The position numbers and the translations under genes were made by a program. A DNA stretch of 64,000 bases. Origin: Streptomyces sp. CoH27 (GTDB lineage: Bacteria > Actinomycetota > Actinomycetes > Streptomycetales > Streptomycetaceae). The notes under the pieces are model-generated. The model ran no database searches, had not been told where the DNA came from, and saw only the letters and a list, made by a program, of their open reading frames with translations. Below, piece by piece: positions 43,900 through 52,272 of this stretch. Each line of letters begins with the position of its first letter. Positions within the stretch are counted from its first letter, which is position 1. The stretch lies in assembly GCF_020181035.1 (NCBI RefSeq), contig NZ_JAIQYY010000010.1:1-64000 (forward strand), written 5' to 3'.

Positions 43900-44281
43900 T
43901 CTCGGCGACCGCGTCCAGCCAGCGGGCGGCGCGGATCTCGGCCTCGGGGGTGGTGGCGGTCTGCGCGGCGCCGGTCAGCCAGTCGCGCAGCAGCTCGGCC
44001 GGCTCCGGGGCCGGCAGCGGCTCGGGCAGCCCGGCCGCGTAGGCCAGGCCGCCTGACCGGACGATCTCGGCGAGGAACGTCAGCGAGCGCGGCAGCACAC
44101 CGAGCCGGTCGAGGGTGACGGCGGCGGCCACGGCGCCGTCACCGAACAGGGCCGTGTGGAAGGCGTCCTGGGTCAGGCCGTAGCGCAGCAGCATGGCGAC
44201 GTCGGTGGCGGCCAGGACCTCGTCGTCGCTGCGGCTGTCGTGGTCGGGGGCTGGGGGCATGAGGGCCTCGGTTCCGGTCAC
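43868..44281 (-). CDS. conserved protein of unknown function at the end of the protease/inhibitor operon
   Basis: A 137-aa soluble, mainly helical protein (VAMLLRYGLTQDAFHTALFG, then LPRSLTFLAEIVRSGG). No family or catalytic motif is recognised. The GTG at 44281 lies 4 bp after the stop of the chagasin-like lipoprotein, suggesting coupled translation; an ATG at 44260 with GAGG upstream is an alternative start. As the last gene of the set 46480-44286-43868 it may contribute to the same effector/inhibitor system. Confidence 0.55.
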   Translation of the reverse strand: MTGTEALMPPAPDHDSRSDDEVLAATDVAMLLRYGLTQDAFHTALFGDGAVAAAVTLDRLGVLPRSLTFLAEIVRSGGLAYAAGLPEPLPAPEPAELLRDWLTGAAQTATTPEAEIRAARWLDAVAEIIALRRSVRR

Positions 44282-44285
44282 TGAT

Positions 44286-44813
44286 TCAGCGGACGGTGAT
44301 CGTGAAGACGTAGTAGCCGGCCTGGGCGCGCGGGCGGGCGGTCAGGGTGGGGTACGGCGACGGGGACGCGGAGGGCTTGCCCGTACACGCGTCCATGGGG
44401 CAGTACAGCAGCCGTACCGTCGTCGTGCCCTTCGCCAGGGCGGTGAAGCCGAAGGACTGGGTGCCGTCGGTGCTGCCGTCGACGTCCTTGCCGGCGCTGC
44501 CGTAGTCCGCCCGTTCGCCCTGGTACGTCAGCACGGTGGCGTCCGGTCCGGGCTTGGCGAGGTACCAGTTCTGGCCCAGGGTCGGAGCCGCCGGCACGGT
44601 GAGCGAGAACCGCTCGCCCGGCGCCACGGTGAGGGTCCGGTGCTCGGTGCCGTACGCGGGGGTGGCGGGCGTCGCCGACGCGTGAGGGGTGGCCGGCGCG
44701 CTGGGTGTACCCGGGGGGCCGATCGGGCCGGCCCCGCCGCTCGTGCCGCAGCCGGTGACGGCGAGCAGGCAGAGGAGGGCGGCCGGGGCGAGGAGAGGTG
44801 CACGTGAAGTCAT
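44286..44813 (-). CDS. lipoprotein resembling chagasin-family (I42) cysteine-protease inhibitor
   Basis: A 175-aa lipoprotein. A signal peptide with lipobox LAVTGC (Cys22) is followed by a Pro/Ala/Thr-rich spacer to about 55. A beta domain follows: TLTVAPGERFSLTVPAAPTL with LGQNWYLA, where chagasins have NPTTGYxW, then GTQSFGFTALAKGTTTVRLL, like the GxxGxxxxxF strand, and YYVFTITVR at the end. These are two of the three inhibitory loop regions; the third RPW loop is not obvious. It lies 12 bp downstream of the papain-like protease gene, so it probably inhibits that enzyme at the cell surface. Confidence 0.65.
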   Translation of the reverse strand: MTSRAPLLAPAALLCLLAVTGCGTSGGAGPIGPPGTPSAPATPHASATPATPAYGTEHRTLTVAPGERFSLTVPAAPTLGQNWYLAKPGPDATVLTYQGERADYGSAGKDVDGSTDGTQSFGFTALAKGTTTVRLLYCPMDACTGKPSASPSPYPTLTARPRAQAGYYVFTITVR

Positions 44814-44825
44814 CGCTGGTTTCCG

Positions 44826-46469
44826 TCAGTCCTGGGGCAGGTGGACCTCGTAGGCGTCGGGCAGCTCGTTGTCGCTGGCCTTCGCCATGCCTCCGTTGAC
44901 GAAGTCGTTCTCGCTGACCCAGGTGGTCTTGCCCCACGGGTTGTAGATCTCCAGCTTGTCACCCTCCTGGCCGATGATCATCATGGCGTGCCCGACCCGG
45001 TTGCCCTTCTCGTCGTGGCCCTGGACGCCGATGGGCACCGGCTTGCCGTCCGCCACCGCCTTCTCGATGTCCGGCAGGACATCGCGCCGGGCGTTCGCGT
45101 CCGGGACCTCGTGCATCTCGTACGTGCTGCCGGTCTCCGGGCTGATCTCCTTGTTGACGACCTCGGTCTTGCCCTGCAGGCCCATGCCGTTCCAGTTGGC
45201 GCCGCCGTGCCCCTCCTCGTGCACCCGGTGCTGTTCGGCGATCAGGCGCTGCCGGAAGGCCTCCGCGGAGTCCTCCTGGCCGCTGGGGCCGCCGGTGAGG
45301 GAGAGGGCGTAGACGGGGTCGACCAGGGCGCGGGCGGTGACCGTGGAGGAGGCGACACAGGTGCCCTCCTGGCCGTCGCCGCCCTGTGCCCAGTTCTGGC
45401 CCTGGAAGTCCTGGAGCTGGGTGTTCATGTTGGCGCCGCTGATCGGGTTCGTCCCCTCGTCCTTGAGGCTGTCGCCGTCGGTGACGATCGGGGTGAGGTG
45501 CCGTTGCAGCCAGGCCGGGTCCTTGCCGTGGATCTTGCCGTCGAAGGTCTGGATGTCGTCGACGCTGTGGCCCGCGGCGAGGGCCTTCATCAGGTACGCC
45601 TTCTCCTGCGGGGTTTTGGCGCCCGCGAGGAGCTGGTCCATCCGGGCCCGGTCGGCGGGCGAGAGCTGGTCCATGGCCCGGCCGGAGCGTTCCAGGTCGT
45701 TCGCGGTGAGGATCTCGTTGAGGTCGGCCGCGCCGTCCTTGCCGCTGGTGTCGGCGAGCATCAGCCGGTCCACCGCGGAGAGCCGGCCGGTGTGCATCTT
45801 GCCTGCGCGGGCCTCGGCCGCCCACTTGTTCAGGTCGCGGGCGGCGGCGCGTACGGCGTCGTCGGCGGTGACGGCCGCCTTGTGCATGAGGTCGACCCCG
45901 TCGGTGGCCAGGGCCCGCCCCGCGTCGAGGGTCGCCTTCTTCTCCGCGTCGCTCTCCAGCATGCTGGCGAGGTCGAAGATGCTGTCCTTCGGGCCGAGCC
46001 GCTGCTTGGCCTGCGCCATCTTGGCGCGCCCGTCGGCGTCCTGCTTCTGTGCGGTGCCGAGCGCGTCGGCCAGCGCGTGCAGTGCCCTGGCGCCGCCCTG
46101 GAAGGCGTCGGCCATCTTGGTCGCGGCGCGGGCTGCGGCGGCCACGCCGTCGGAGGCGAGGACGCTGGTGTCGCCGACCCAGACCTCCGGCAGGCCCTTC
46201 TTGGCCACCTTGTCCGTACGGTCGTGCAGCTCACCGGCCTTGTCGACCTGGCCGCGGTAGCGCTTGCCCAGCGCTTCGAGGGTGGCCGTGTCACCGACGG
46301 GCGCGGAGACGAACAGGGCGTTGTCGATCTGGTCCAGCAGGTCGTTCTTGTCCGCGGCCTGGGGAATGCTCACGACGAGGCCGGCCAGCCAGTCCCGGCG
46401 GCCGGCCGGGGTGCCGAGGGCGCCGAAGGGGTCACCGAAGGGGCCCGGGAAGCCCAGGAGTCCGGTCAT
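44826..46469 (-). CDS. papain-like cysteine protease with helical N-terminal domain (putative exported effector)
   Basis: A 547-aa protein. Residues about 1-330 are helical, Ala/Asp/Lys-rich and resemble T7SS-type (WXG/LXG-like) carrier regions; no signal peptide is seen. The C-terminal domain (about 345-547) shows a catalytic triad in papain order: Cys371 in GQEGTCVASS, His494 in VGHAMMIIG and Asn510 in IYNPWGKT. ATG 46469 lies 10 bp after the upstream gene's stop. Immediately downstream is a chagasin-like lipoprotein. I infer a secreted protease whose inhibitor is encoded next to it. The substrate and the secretion route are unknown. Confidence 0.7.
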   Translation of the reverse strand: MTGLLGFPGPFGDPFGALGTPAGRRDWLAGLVVSIPQAADKNDLLDQIDNALFVSAPVGDTATLEALGKRYRGQVDKAGELHDRTDKVAKKGLPEVWVGDTSVLASDGVAAAARAATKMADAFQGGARALHALADALGTAQKQDADGRAKMAQAKQRLGPKDSIFDLASMLESDAEKKATLDAGRALATDGVDLMHKAAVTADDAVRAAARDLNKWAAEARAGKMHTGRLSAVDRLMLADTSGKDGAADLNEILTANDLERSGRAMDQLSPADRARMDQLLAGAKTPQEKAYLMKALAAGHSVDDIQTFDGKIHGKDPAWLQRHLTPIVTDGDSLKDEGTNPISGANMNTQLQDFQGQNWAQGGDGQEGTCVASSTVTARALVDPVYALSLTGGPSGQEDSAEAFRQRLIAEQHRVHEEGHGGANWNGMGLQGKTEVVNKEISPETGSTYEMHEVPDANARRDVLPDIEKAVADGKPVPIGVQGHDEKGNRVGHAMMIIGQEGDKLEIYNPWGKTTWVSENDFVNGGMAKASDNELPDAYEVHLPQD

Positions 46470-46479
46470 CGCCCCGCCC

Positions 46480-47010
46480 TCAGTACGTGGTGAGGGCCGA
46501 CGGGCGGTCGGCGTACACGGGCATGGTGGTGACGGGGCCGCCGCCGTCGGGCGCCGGCATGCTGGTGGGGTCCGGGCCGGTGGCGGGCGTCGGCATGGTG
46601 GTGACGTACGCGTTTCCGACCGGGGTCGGCATGGTGGTGACGTAGGAGCTTCCGGCCGGTGTCGGCATGGTGGTGACCCCGTTGCCGAGGCCGGCCGCGT
46701 CGGTGGTGACGGCCGCGGCGCGCGTCGCCACCGCGTGGTCGCCGCCCGCGTAGGCGCCCTTGGCGAGGCGGACCTTGCCGGCGAGTTCGTGCAGCGCCGA
46801 CTCCAGGGTGGCCGCGTCGTCCACCCAGGCGGCGGCGAAGGCGTTGAACGCCGCACCGGCCTCGGGGCCGCCGAGGGCGTCCTCCGTGTAACACATGGTG
46901 GGCTGGATGGCCTGGTGTATGTGCCCGGCGTCGTCGCCGGCCCCGTCCAGCTCGTTCGCCTGTCCGGACATGCCGGACCTCACCGTGTAGCAGTCCGACG
47001 ACCCGCCCAT
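46480..47010 (-). CDS. small WXG100-like partner protein with threonine/proline repeats
   Basis: A 176-aa protein. Residues 1-110 are mainly helical (AGHIHQAIQPTMCYTEDALG, AFNAFAAAWVDDAATLESAL) like ESX/WXG100 partner proteins, though a clear WXG turn is lacking. The C-terminal 65 residues carry four or five repeats of VTTMPTPxGxxY. It starts ATG 47010 after GGGGGAG and is 10 bp upstream of the protease gene, so the two are cotranscribed. I infer a secretion partner or chaperone of the protease; this rests on size, helicity and position. Confidence 0.6.
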   Translation of the reverse strand: MGGSSDCYTVRSGMSGQANELDGAGDDAGHIHQAIQPTMCYTEDALGGPEAGAAFNAFAAAWVDDAATLESALHELAGKVRLAKGAYAGGDHAVATRAAAVTTDAAGLGNGVTTMPTPAGSSYVTTMPTPVGNAYVTTMPTPATGPDPTSMPAPDGGGPVTTMPVYADRPSALTTY

Positions 47011-47153
47011 CCCGCTCCCCCGTTGCGTAGCTCACGACCGCAGGGGAGGCTAACACGCGGCAGTTGTAGGAACGTCCAGGCATCACACGCCCCGCACGGG
47101 GCCGACACACCATCCCCCTTCCGGTGTGTCAGGAGACCAGGAGAGCGACAGAC

Positions 47154-47549
47154 ATGTCAGGCAGCAGCGACCGCAAGCACCGCCTCGTGACCGCCTTCCA
47201 GCGGCACCTCGCCAATCCGCTCAACCGGCGGCTGCCGTTCCAGATCCTCCTGGAGACCACCGGCCGCACCTCGGGCCTGCCCCGGCAGACCCCGGTCGGC
47301 GGCCGCCGGGTCGGCGGGTCCTTCTGGCTGGTCTCCGAGTTCGGCCACAAGTCGCAGTACGTCCGCAACATCCAGGCCGACCCCCGCGTCCGGGTCCGCA
47401 TCGCCGGCCGCTGGCACCACGGCACCGCCCACCTCCTCCCCGACGACGACCCCGTGACCCGCCTGCGTGCCCTGCCCCGCTTCAACAGCGCGGCGGTACG
47501 GGCGTTCGGCACGGATCTACTGACGGTGCGGGTGGATCTGGAGGACTGA
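47154..47549 (+). CDS. deazaflavin (F420)-dependent nitroreductase family protein (Ddn/DUF385)
   Basis: A 131-aa split-barrel flavin/F420-binding protein. The segment ILLETTGRTSGLPRQTPVGG is the family's cofactor-binding motif, followed by FWLVSEFGHKSQYVRNIQAD and RVRIAGRWHHGTAHLL. I chose ATG 47154, which has GGAGAG upstream. Members reduce quinones, nitro compounds or others with F420H2. It is one of several F420-type enzymes around fbiC in this window. Confidence 0.88.
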   Translation: MSGSSDRKHRLVTAFQRHLANPLNRRLPFQILLETTGRTSGLPRQTPVGGRRVGGSFWLVSEFGHKSQYVRNIQADPRVRVRIAGRWHHGTAHLLPDDDPVTRLRALPRFNSAAVRAFGTDLLTVRVDLED

Positions 47550-47554
47550 GGGCT

Positions 47555-47684
47555 GAGGGCTGGGGACTGGGAGCTACGGGCTGAGCGGGCCGAGGGCCGA
47601 GGGCTGGGGACCGGGAGCTACGGGCTGAGCGGGCCGAGGGCCGAGGGCTGGGGACCGGGAGCTACTGGCTGAGCGGGCCGAGAG
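47555..47684. repeat. three tandem 44-bp repeats between converging genes
   Basis: The unit starting GAGGGCTGGGGACCGGGAGC is repeated at 47555, 47599 and 47643 (the last a little short) with one or two mismatches. Each copy also contains inner GGGCTGAG/GGGCCGAG variants. It fills the gap between the nitroreductase stop and the aldehyde dehydrogenase stop. No open frame is used. It is not CRISPR-like, since there are no unique spacers. Confidence 0.85.
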
Positions 47685-47695
47685 GGGCCGGCCCC

Positions 47696-49147
47696 TCACC
47701 CCGGCCACACGATGGCCTGCACCTCGCTGTAGGCGTGCAGGGCGTACGAGCCCACGTCCCGGCCCACCCCGCTCCTCTTGAACCCGCCGAACGGGGCCTC
47801 CATGTTCCGCCCCACCGTGTTGATGCCGACCCCGCCCGCGCGCAGCCGCCGGGCCACCCGGAAGGCCCTGGCCACGTCGGCGGACCAGACGTAGTCGATC
47901 AGGCCGTAGTCGGAGTCGTCGGCGAGGGCGATCCCTTCCTCCTCGTCGTCGAAGGGGACGACCACGACGACCGGCCCGAAGATCTCCTCCCGGGCCACCC
48001 GCATGTCGTTGGCGCAGTCGGCGAGCAGGGTCGGGGCGACGTAGAACCCCCGCTCCAGCGGCGGGCGTTCACCGCCGGTGACGACCGTCGCGCCCTCCTT
48101 CCGGCCCAGTTCGACGTACGACTCGACCCGCGCCCGGTGCTCCGCAGAGATCACCGGGCCGACCACCGTGTCCGGGGCGGACGGATCGCCCACCTTCAAC
48201 CGGCGGGCGTATACGGCCAGTTGCTCGACCAGGCGGTCGTACACGCCCCGCTGCGCCAGCACCCGCGTCGGTGCCGTGCAGATCTGCCCGCTGTAGAAGG
48301 AGAAGGTCGTGCCGATGCCGGCGACGGCGGAGGCCAGGTCGGCGTCGTCGAAGACGAGCGCCGCGCCCTTGCCGCCCAGCTCCATCAGCTGGCGTTTCAT
48401 GTCCCGCCCGCACACCTCGGCGATGCGGCGGCCGACGGCCGTGGACCCGGTGAAGCTCACCATGTCCACGTCCACGCTGGCGACGACCGCCTCGCCCACG
48501 CCGACGTCCCGCCCCGAGACCACGTTCACCACGCCCGGCGGCGCCCCGGCCTCCTCCAGCGCCTCGGCCATCCGGTAGACGGACAGCGGATCCTGCGGGG
48601 CCGGTTTCACGACCACCGTGTTGCCCATGGCCAGCGCCGGGGCGATCTTGCCCGCCGGGTTGGCCCACGGGTTGTTGTAGGACGTGATGCAGGCGACGAC
48701 GCCGACGGGCTGCCGTACCGCCAGGGCGCCCATCACGCCCGCCCTGCCCATCGGCCCGGCCTCGTTGATCTGCGGGGCGACCGGCCACTCGGCGGGCTCC
48801 ACGCTCGCGTACCGGCGGAACCGGGCGGCGGCCACCCCGACCTGCATCGACCGGGCGGTCCCGGTGGTCGCGCCGGTCTCGGCGCGGGCGAGGTCGGCGT
48901 ACGGTCTTAGCCGGTCGCGGATGATCCCCGCCGCCCGCGCCAGCACCGCCGCCCGCTCCTCCGGCCGGGTCCGTGACCACACCCCGAACGCCTCCCGGGC
49001 CGCCGCGCACGCCGCCCGCGCCTGGTCCGGTGAGGCCTCCGGCGCCCGGCCGACGGGCTCCTCGGTGGCCGGGTCGGTCACCGCATAGTGCCCACCGTCG
49101 GGTTCCGTCCACTCCCCGCCGACGAACAACCGCTGCCCCTCGCTCAC
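47696..49147 (-). CDS. aldehyde dehydrogenase family protein
   Basis: A 483-aa NAD(P)-dependent aldehyde dehydrogenase. It has the VVACITSYNNPWANPAGKIA cofactor segment, general base Glu in QLMELGGKGAAL, and nucleophile Cys in YSGQICTAPTRVL. The start GTG 49147 overlaps the stop of a 53-aa remnant reading (GTGA). It is the third gene of the minus-strand set 52164-47696 (monooxygenase, amidohydrolase, remnant, dehydrogenase), so it probably oxidises an aldehyde made in that pathway. Confidence 0.93.
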   Translation of the reverse strand: MSEGQRLFVGGEWTEPDGGHYAVTDPATEEPVGRAPEASPDQARAACAAAREAFGVWSRTRPEERAAVLARAAGIIRDRLRPYADLARAETGATTGTARSMQVGVAAARFRRYASVEPAEWPVAPQINEAGPMGRAGVMGALAVRQPVGVVACITSYNNPWANPAGKIAPALAMGNTVVVKPAPQDPLSVYRMAEALEEAGAPPGVVNVVSGRDVGVGEAVVASVDVDMVSFTGSTAVGRRIAEVCGRDMKRQLMELGGKGAALVFDDADLASAVAGIGTTFSFYSGQICTAPTRVLAQRGVYDRLVEQLAVYARRLKVGDPSAPDTVVGPVISAEHRARVESYVELGRKEGATVVTGGERPPLERGFYVAPTLLADCANDMRVAREEIFGPVVVVVPFDDEEEGIALADDSDYGLIDYVWSADVARAFRVARRLRAGGVGINTVGRNMEAPFGGFKRSGVGRDVGSYALHAYSEVQAIVWPG

Positions 49148-49305
49148 CGCGTACTCACCGCCCACGCGTCGGTCCCCGACCGCAACACCCCGCGAAGCCT
49201 CCGGCCCACGGCCGGGATCTCCTCCGTGGCCGCATCGGTCACCCGGTAGTGCCCGCCGTCCGGCTCCACCCACCGCCCGACGACGAACAGCCGCTCCGCC
49301 CTCAC
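49144..49305 (-). pseudogene. fused duplication remnant: dehydrogenase N-terminus joined to amidohydrolase C-terminus
   Basis: A 53-codon frame sits between the amidohydrolase and the dehydrogenase, with GTGA overlaps at both ends. Its first half (RLFVVGRWVEPDGGHYRVTD) copies the dehydrogenase N-terminus (RLFVGGEWTEPDGGHYAVTD). Its last half (RGVLRSGTDAWAVSTR) copies the amidohydrolase C-terminus (GKVLRSGRDTRTVSTR). At DNA level, about 49085-49190 and 49246-49350 are diverged direct repeats. I infer a partial tandem duplication across the gene junction. It may still be translated and keep ribosomes coupled to the dehydrogenase start. Confidence 0.75.
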
Positions 49306-51032
49306 CGGGTGCTCACCGTCCGCGTGTCCCGCCCCGAGCGCAGCACCTTCCCCGGTACGGCCCCGCTGACCCTGTCGTCCCGGATCGCCTCGACCCCATT
49401 GACCCACACGGCCCGCACCCCGATCGCCGCCGAGTCCAGGCGGGGACTGTCCCCCGGCAGGTCGTGCACCAGCCGGGCGTGCCCGGCGTCGATCCGCTCC
49501 GGGTCGAAGAGGACCAGGTCCGCGTGCCAGCCCTCCCGGATCCGGCCCCGCTCCCGCAGTCCGAAGAGCCGCGCCGGATCGTCGGTGAGCATCCGCACGG
49601 CCTGCTCCAGCCCGATCAGCTTCCGCCCGCGCAGACAGTCCCCGAGGAACCGGGTGGTGTACGGCGCCCCGCACATCCGGTCCAGGTGCGCCCCGGCGTC
49701 GGAGCCGCCGAGCAGCACGTCCTCGTGCCGCCAGGTCTCCGCGCGCAGCGCCCAGGAGGCGGGGTCGTTGTCGGTCGGCATGGGCCACAGCACCGTACGC
49801 AGCTCGTCGTTGGCGCAGATCTCCACGAGGCAGGTGAAGGGGTCCTGGCCGCGTTCGGCCGCGATGTCCCGTACGACCCGGCCGGTGAGCCCCTGGTTGG
49901 CGGCGCTGTAGGTGTCCCCGATGACGTACCGCCCGAAGTTCGCCAGCCGCCGGAAGACGCCCGCCTCCTTGGACTGGGCCCGGCGCAGCAGCTCCGCCCG
50001 CACGGCCGGGTCCCGCAGCCGGGCGATCCGCTCCGGCACCGGCAGCCCGAGGACCGGTCCCCAGCCGGGGATGAGGTTGAGGGCGCAGAAGGTGCCGAGG
50101 GACATGTTCATCGGGGTGAGGATCGGCATGGTGAGCGCCACCACCCGGCCGCCGGCCTTCCGGGCCCGCTCGCTCGCGCTCAGCTGCCGGGGCACCCGCT
50201 CCGGGACGGCCGCGTCGACGGTGAGCACGTTCCAGTTGAGCGGCCGCCCGGCGACCGCGCTCATCTCCACCAGCAGGTCGATCTCGTCGTCGCTGAACTG
50301 GTCCAGGCACCCGGCGACGATCGCCTCGATCTGCGTACCCTCGTGCTGCCCGACCGCCTCGGCCAGGGCGAGCAGTTCGGCGGGCCGGGCGTGCCGGGAG
50401 GCGACAGGCTGTCCGTCGCCGTCGGAGTGGGTGCTGGACTGGGTGGTGGACAGCCCCCAGGCACCGGCGTCCATGGCCTCGTGCAACAGCCGTACGATCT
50501 CGGCGAGTTGCTCGCTGCCGGGCTGCCCGCCGACGGCCTCCGGCCCCATCACGTACCGGCGCAGCGCGCAATGCCCGACCATGAAACCGGCGTTGACGGC
50601 GATCCGCCCGTCGAGGGCGTCCAGATACTCTCCGAAGGAGCTCCAGTTCCAGGGCGCCCCCTGCTCCAGCGCGACCAGGGACATCCCCTCGACCTTGGAC
50701 ATCATCCGGCGCGTGTAGTCGGCGTCCTCGGGGCGGGCGGGGTTCAGGGGCGCGAGGGTGAACCCGCAGTTCCCGGCGGCGACGGTCGTCACCCCATGGT
50801 TGAGGGAGGGCGTGGCGTACGGATCCCAGAAGAGCTGGGCGTCGTAGTGGGTGTGGGGGTCGACGAAGCCGGGGGCGAGGACGAGGCCGTGCGCGTCTTC
50901 GGTGGTGCGGCTGTCCTCGGTGACCTTGCCGACGGCGGCGATACGGCCGTCCCGGATACCGACGTCGGCGGTGACGGCGGGGGTGCCGGTGCCGTCGACG
51001 ACGGTGGCGCCCTTGATGAGGTGGTCCAGCAT
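49302..51032 (-). CDS. D-aminoacylase-like amidohydrolase
   Basis: A 576-aa metal-dependent hydrolase of the N-acyl-D-amino-acid deacylase group. The small beta domain (about 1-55) is followed by the barrel with DPHTHYDAQLFWDP (metal HxH), the GVTTVAAGNCGFTLAP loop, a DQFSDDEIDLLVEMS region and the LGGSDAGAHLD acidic ligand. It cleaves an amide or cyclic amide; the substrate here is unknown. It is 13 bp downstream of the monooxygenase gene and overlaps the next reading by GTGA, so it lies in the palindrome-controlled operon. Confidence 0.9.
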   Translation of the reverse strand: MLDHLIKGATVVDGTGTPAVTADVGIRDGRIAAVGKVTEDSRTTEDAHGLVLAPGFVDPHTHYDAQLFWDPYATPSLNHGVTTVAAGNCGFTLAPLNPARPEDADYTRRMMSKVEGMSLVALEQGAPWNWSSFGEYLDALDGRIAVNAGFMVGHCALRRYVMGPEAVGGQPGSEQLAEIVRLLHEAMDAGAWGLSTTQSSTHSDGDGQPVASRHARPAELLALAEAVGQHEGTQIEAIVAGCLDQFSDDEIDLLVEMSAVAGRPLNWNVLTVDAAVPERVPRQLSASERARKAGGRVVALTMPILTPMNMSLGTFCALNLIPGWGPVLGLPVPERIARLRDPAVRAELLRRAQSKEAGVFRRLANFGRYVIGDTYSAANQGLTGRVVRDIAAERGQDPFTCLVEICANDELRTVLWPMPTDNDPASWALRAETWRHEDVLLGGSDAGAHLDRMCGAPYTTRFLGDCLRGRKLIGLEQAVRMLTDDPARLFGLRERGRIREGWHADLVLFDPERIDAGHARLVHDLPGDSPRLDSAAIGVRAVWVNGVEAIRDDRVSGAVPGKVLRSGRDTRTVSTR

Positions 51033-51045
51033 GCCCGGGGCCCCC

Positions 51046-52164
51046 TCAGACGGCCTGGCGGAATCGCGACGTCCGATGCACAGGATCCGTGTCGATCTTC
51101 GGAATCACATGCTCCCCGATCAGCCGGATCGTCTGCAGCGTCTCCTCCTTCGGCACGCCCACCGGCAGCCCGAAGCTCAGCTGGTCGGCGCCCGCCTGCT
51201 CCCACCGCTTGCACTGGCGCAGCACCTCGTCCGGGTCCCCGCAGATCAGCAGCTCCTCCTCGACGAGCAGCTCCACGAACTCCGGGGTGTATTCGGGCAG
51301 CGTCTCCGGCCAGACCGGGAAGCCCTCCGGGCGGGGGAACGTGTCGTGGTAGCGGAAGACCAGCGAGGGCAGATAGTGCAGCCCGCCGCCCACCGCGATC
51401 CGGATCGCCTCCTCGTGCGTGGGCGCGCAGATCGCGGTCGTCGTCACCATCACGTTGTCGTTGACGAAGTCCCCGACGGGTTCCGCGTTCACGACCGCCG
51501 TCTTGTACTGCTCCAGCACCCACTCCATGTCGGAGACCTTCTGGATGCTGAAGCCGAGCACGCCGAGCCCCTTCTTCGCGGCCATGGCGTACGACGCCGG
51601 CGACCCGGCCGCGTACCACATCGCCGGGTGGGACTTCCCGTACGGCTTCGGCAGGACCTTCCTCGGCGGGAGCTGCCAGTGCTTGCCCTGGAAGCCCGCG
51701 TACTCGTCCTGGAGCCACATCTTCGGGAACTCGGCGATCGTCTCCCCCCAGATCTCCTTCGTGTAGTTCATGTCGGTCACACCCGGTATGAACCCGAGGA
51801 TCTCGTGCGACCCCGCACCCCGCCCGCTGCCGAACTCGAAGCGGCCCTCGCTGAGGTGGTCCAGCATGGCGACCTTCTCGGCGACCTTGACCGGGTGGTT
51901 GACCTGGGCGAGCGGGTTGAAGATGCCCGAGCCCAGGTGGATGCGGTCGGTCGCGTGCGCCAGGTAGCCCAGGAACACGTCGTTGGCGGACAGGTGCGAG
52001 TACTCCTCCAGGAAGTGGTGCTCGGAGGCCCAGGCGTACTTGAAGCCGGACTTGTCCGCCTGGATGACGTACTCGGTCTCCTCCATCAGTGCCTTGTGCT
52101 CGGCGAGCGGGTCGGTCTCGGCGCGCTTGCCCACGTACCCCTGTACAAAGAGCCCGAATTCCAC
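51046..52164 (-). CDS. LLM-class flavin-dependent monooxygenase
   Basis: A 372-aa bacterial-luciferase-like monooxygenase. It starts [13 protein letters not shown]; the barrel shows [18 protein letters not shown], the [20 protein letters not shown] loop and the [14 protein letters not shown] turn that binds the flavin phosphate. It likely inserts oxygen into a ketone or similar substrate with reduced FMN or F420. It is the first gene of the operon running to the aldehyde dehydrogenase. Two palindromic operators lie 59-102 bp upstream of its ATG. Confidence 0.9.
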   Translation of the reverse strand: MEFGLFVQGYVGKRAETDPLAEHKALMEETEYVIQADKSGFKYAWASEHHFLEEYSHLSANDVFLGYLAHATDRIHLGSGIFNPLAQVNHPVKVAEKVAMLDHLSEGRFEFGSGRGAGSHEILGFIPGVTDMNYTKEIWGETIAEFPKMWLQDEYAGFQGKHWQLPPRKVLPKPYGKSHPAMWYAAGSPASYAMAAKKGLGVLGFSIQKVSDMEWVLEQYKTAVVNAEPVGDFVNDNVMVTTTAICAPTHEEAIRIAVGGGLHYLPSLVFRYHDTFPRPEGFPVWPETLPEYTPEFVELLVEEELLICGDPDEVLRQCKRWEQAGADQLSFGLPVGVPKEETLQTIRLIGEHVIPKIDTDPVHRTSRFRQAV

Positions 52165-52222
52165 GGCGGTTCACCGTCCCAGTCCAGGTGATCACTGCGA
52201 GTCCTGCGAGTTCCTAAGACTT

Positions 52223-52266
52223 TCTGACGCTACGTCAGATTCGTCAATAGCTGACGGGCAGTCAGG
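52223..52266. promoter_or_regulatory. paired palindromic operators (sites 2a, 2b)
   Basis: TCTGACGCTACGTCAGA (52223-52239) is a near-copy of the site at 25362. GCTGACGGGCAGTCAGG (52250-52266) is a weaker copy. Their centres are 27 bp apart. They sit upstream of the monooxygenase operon and just past the end of the upstream SDR gene. Confidence 0.8.
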
Positions 52267-52272
52267 TATGTG

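Noticed and set aside
47555-47684. Possible CRISPR array
   Set aside because: The repeats are contiguous with no unique spacers and no cas genes nearby.
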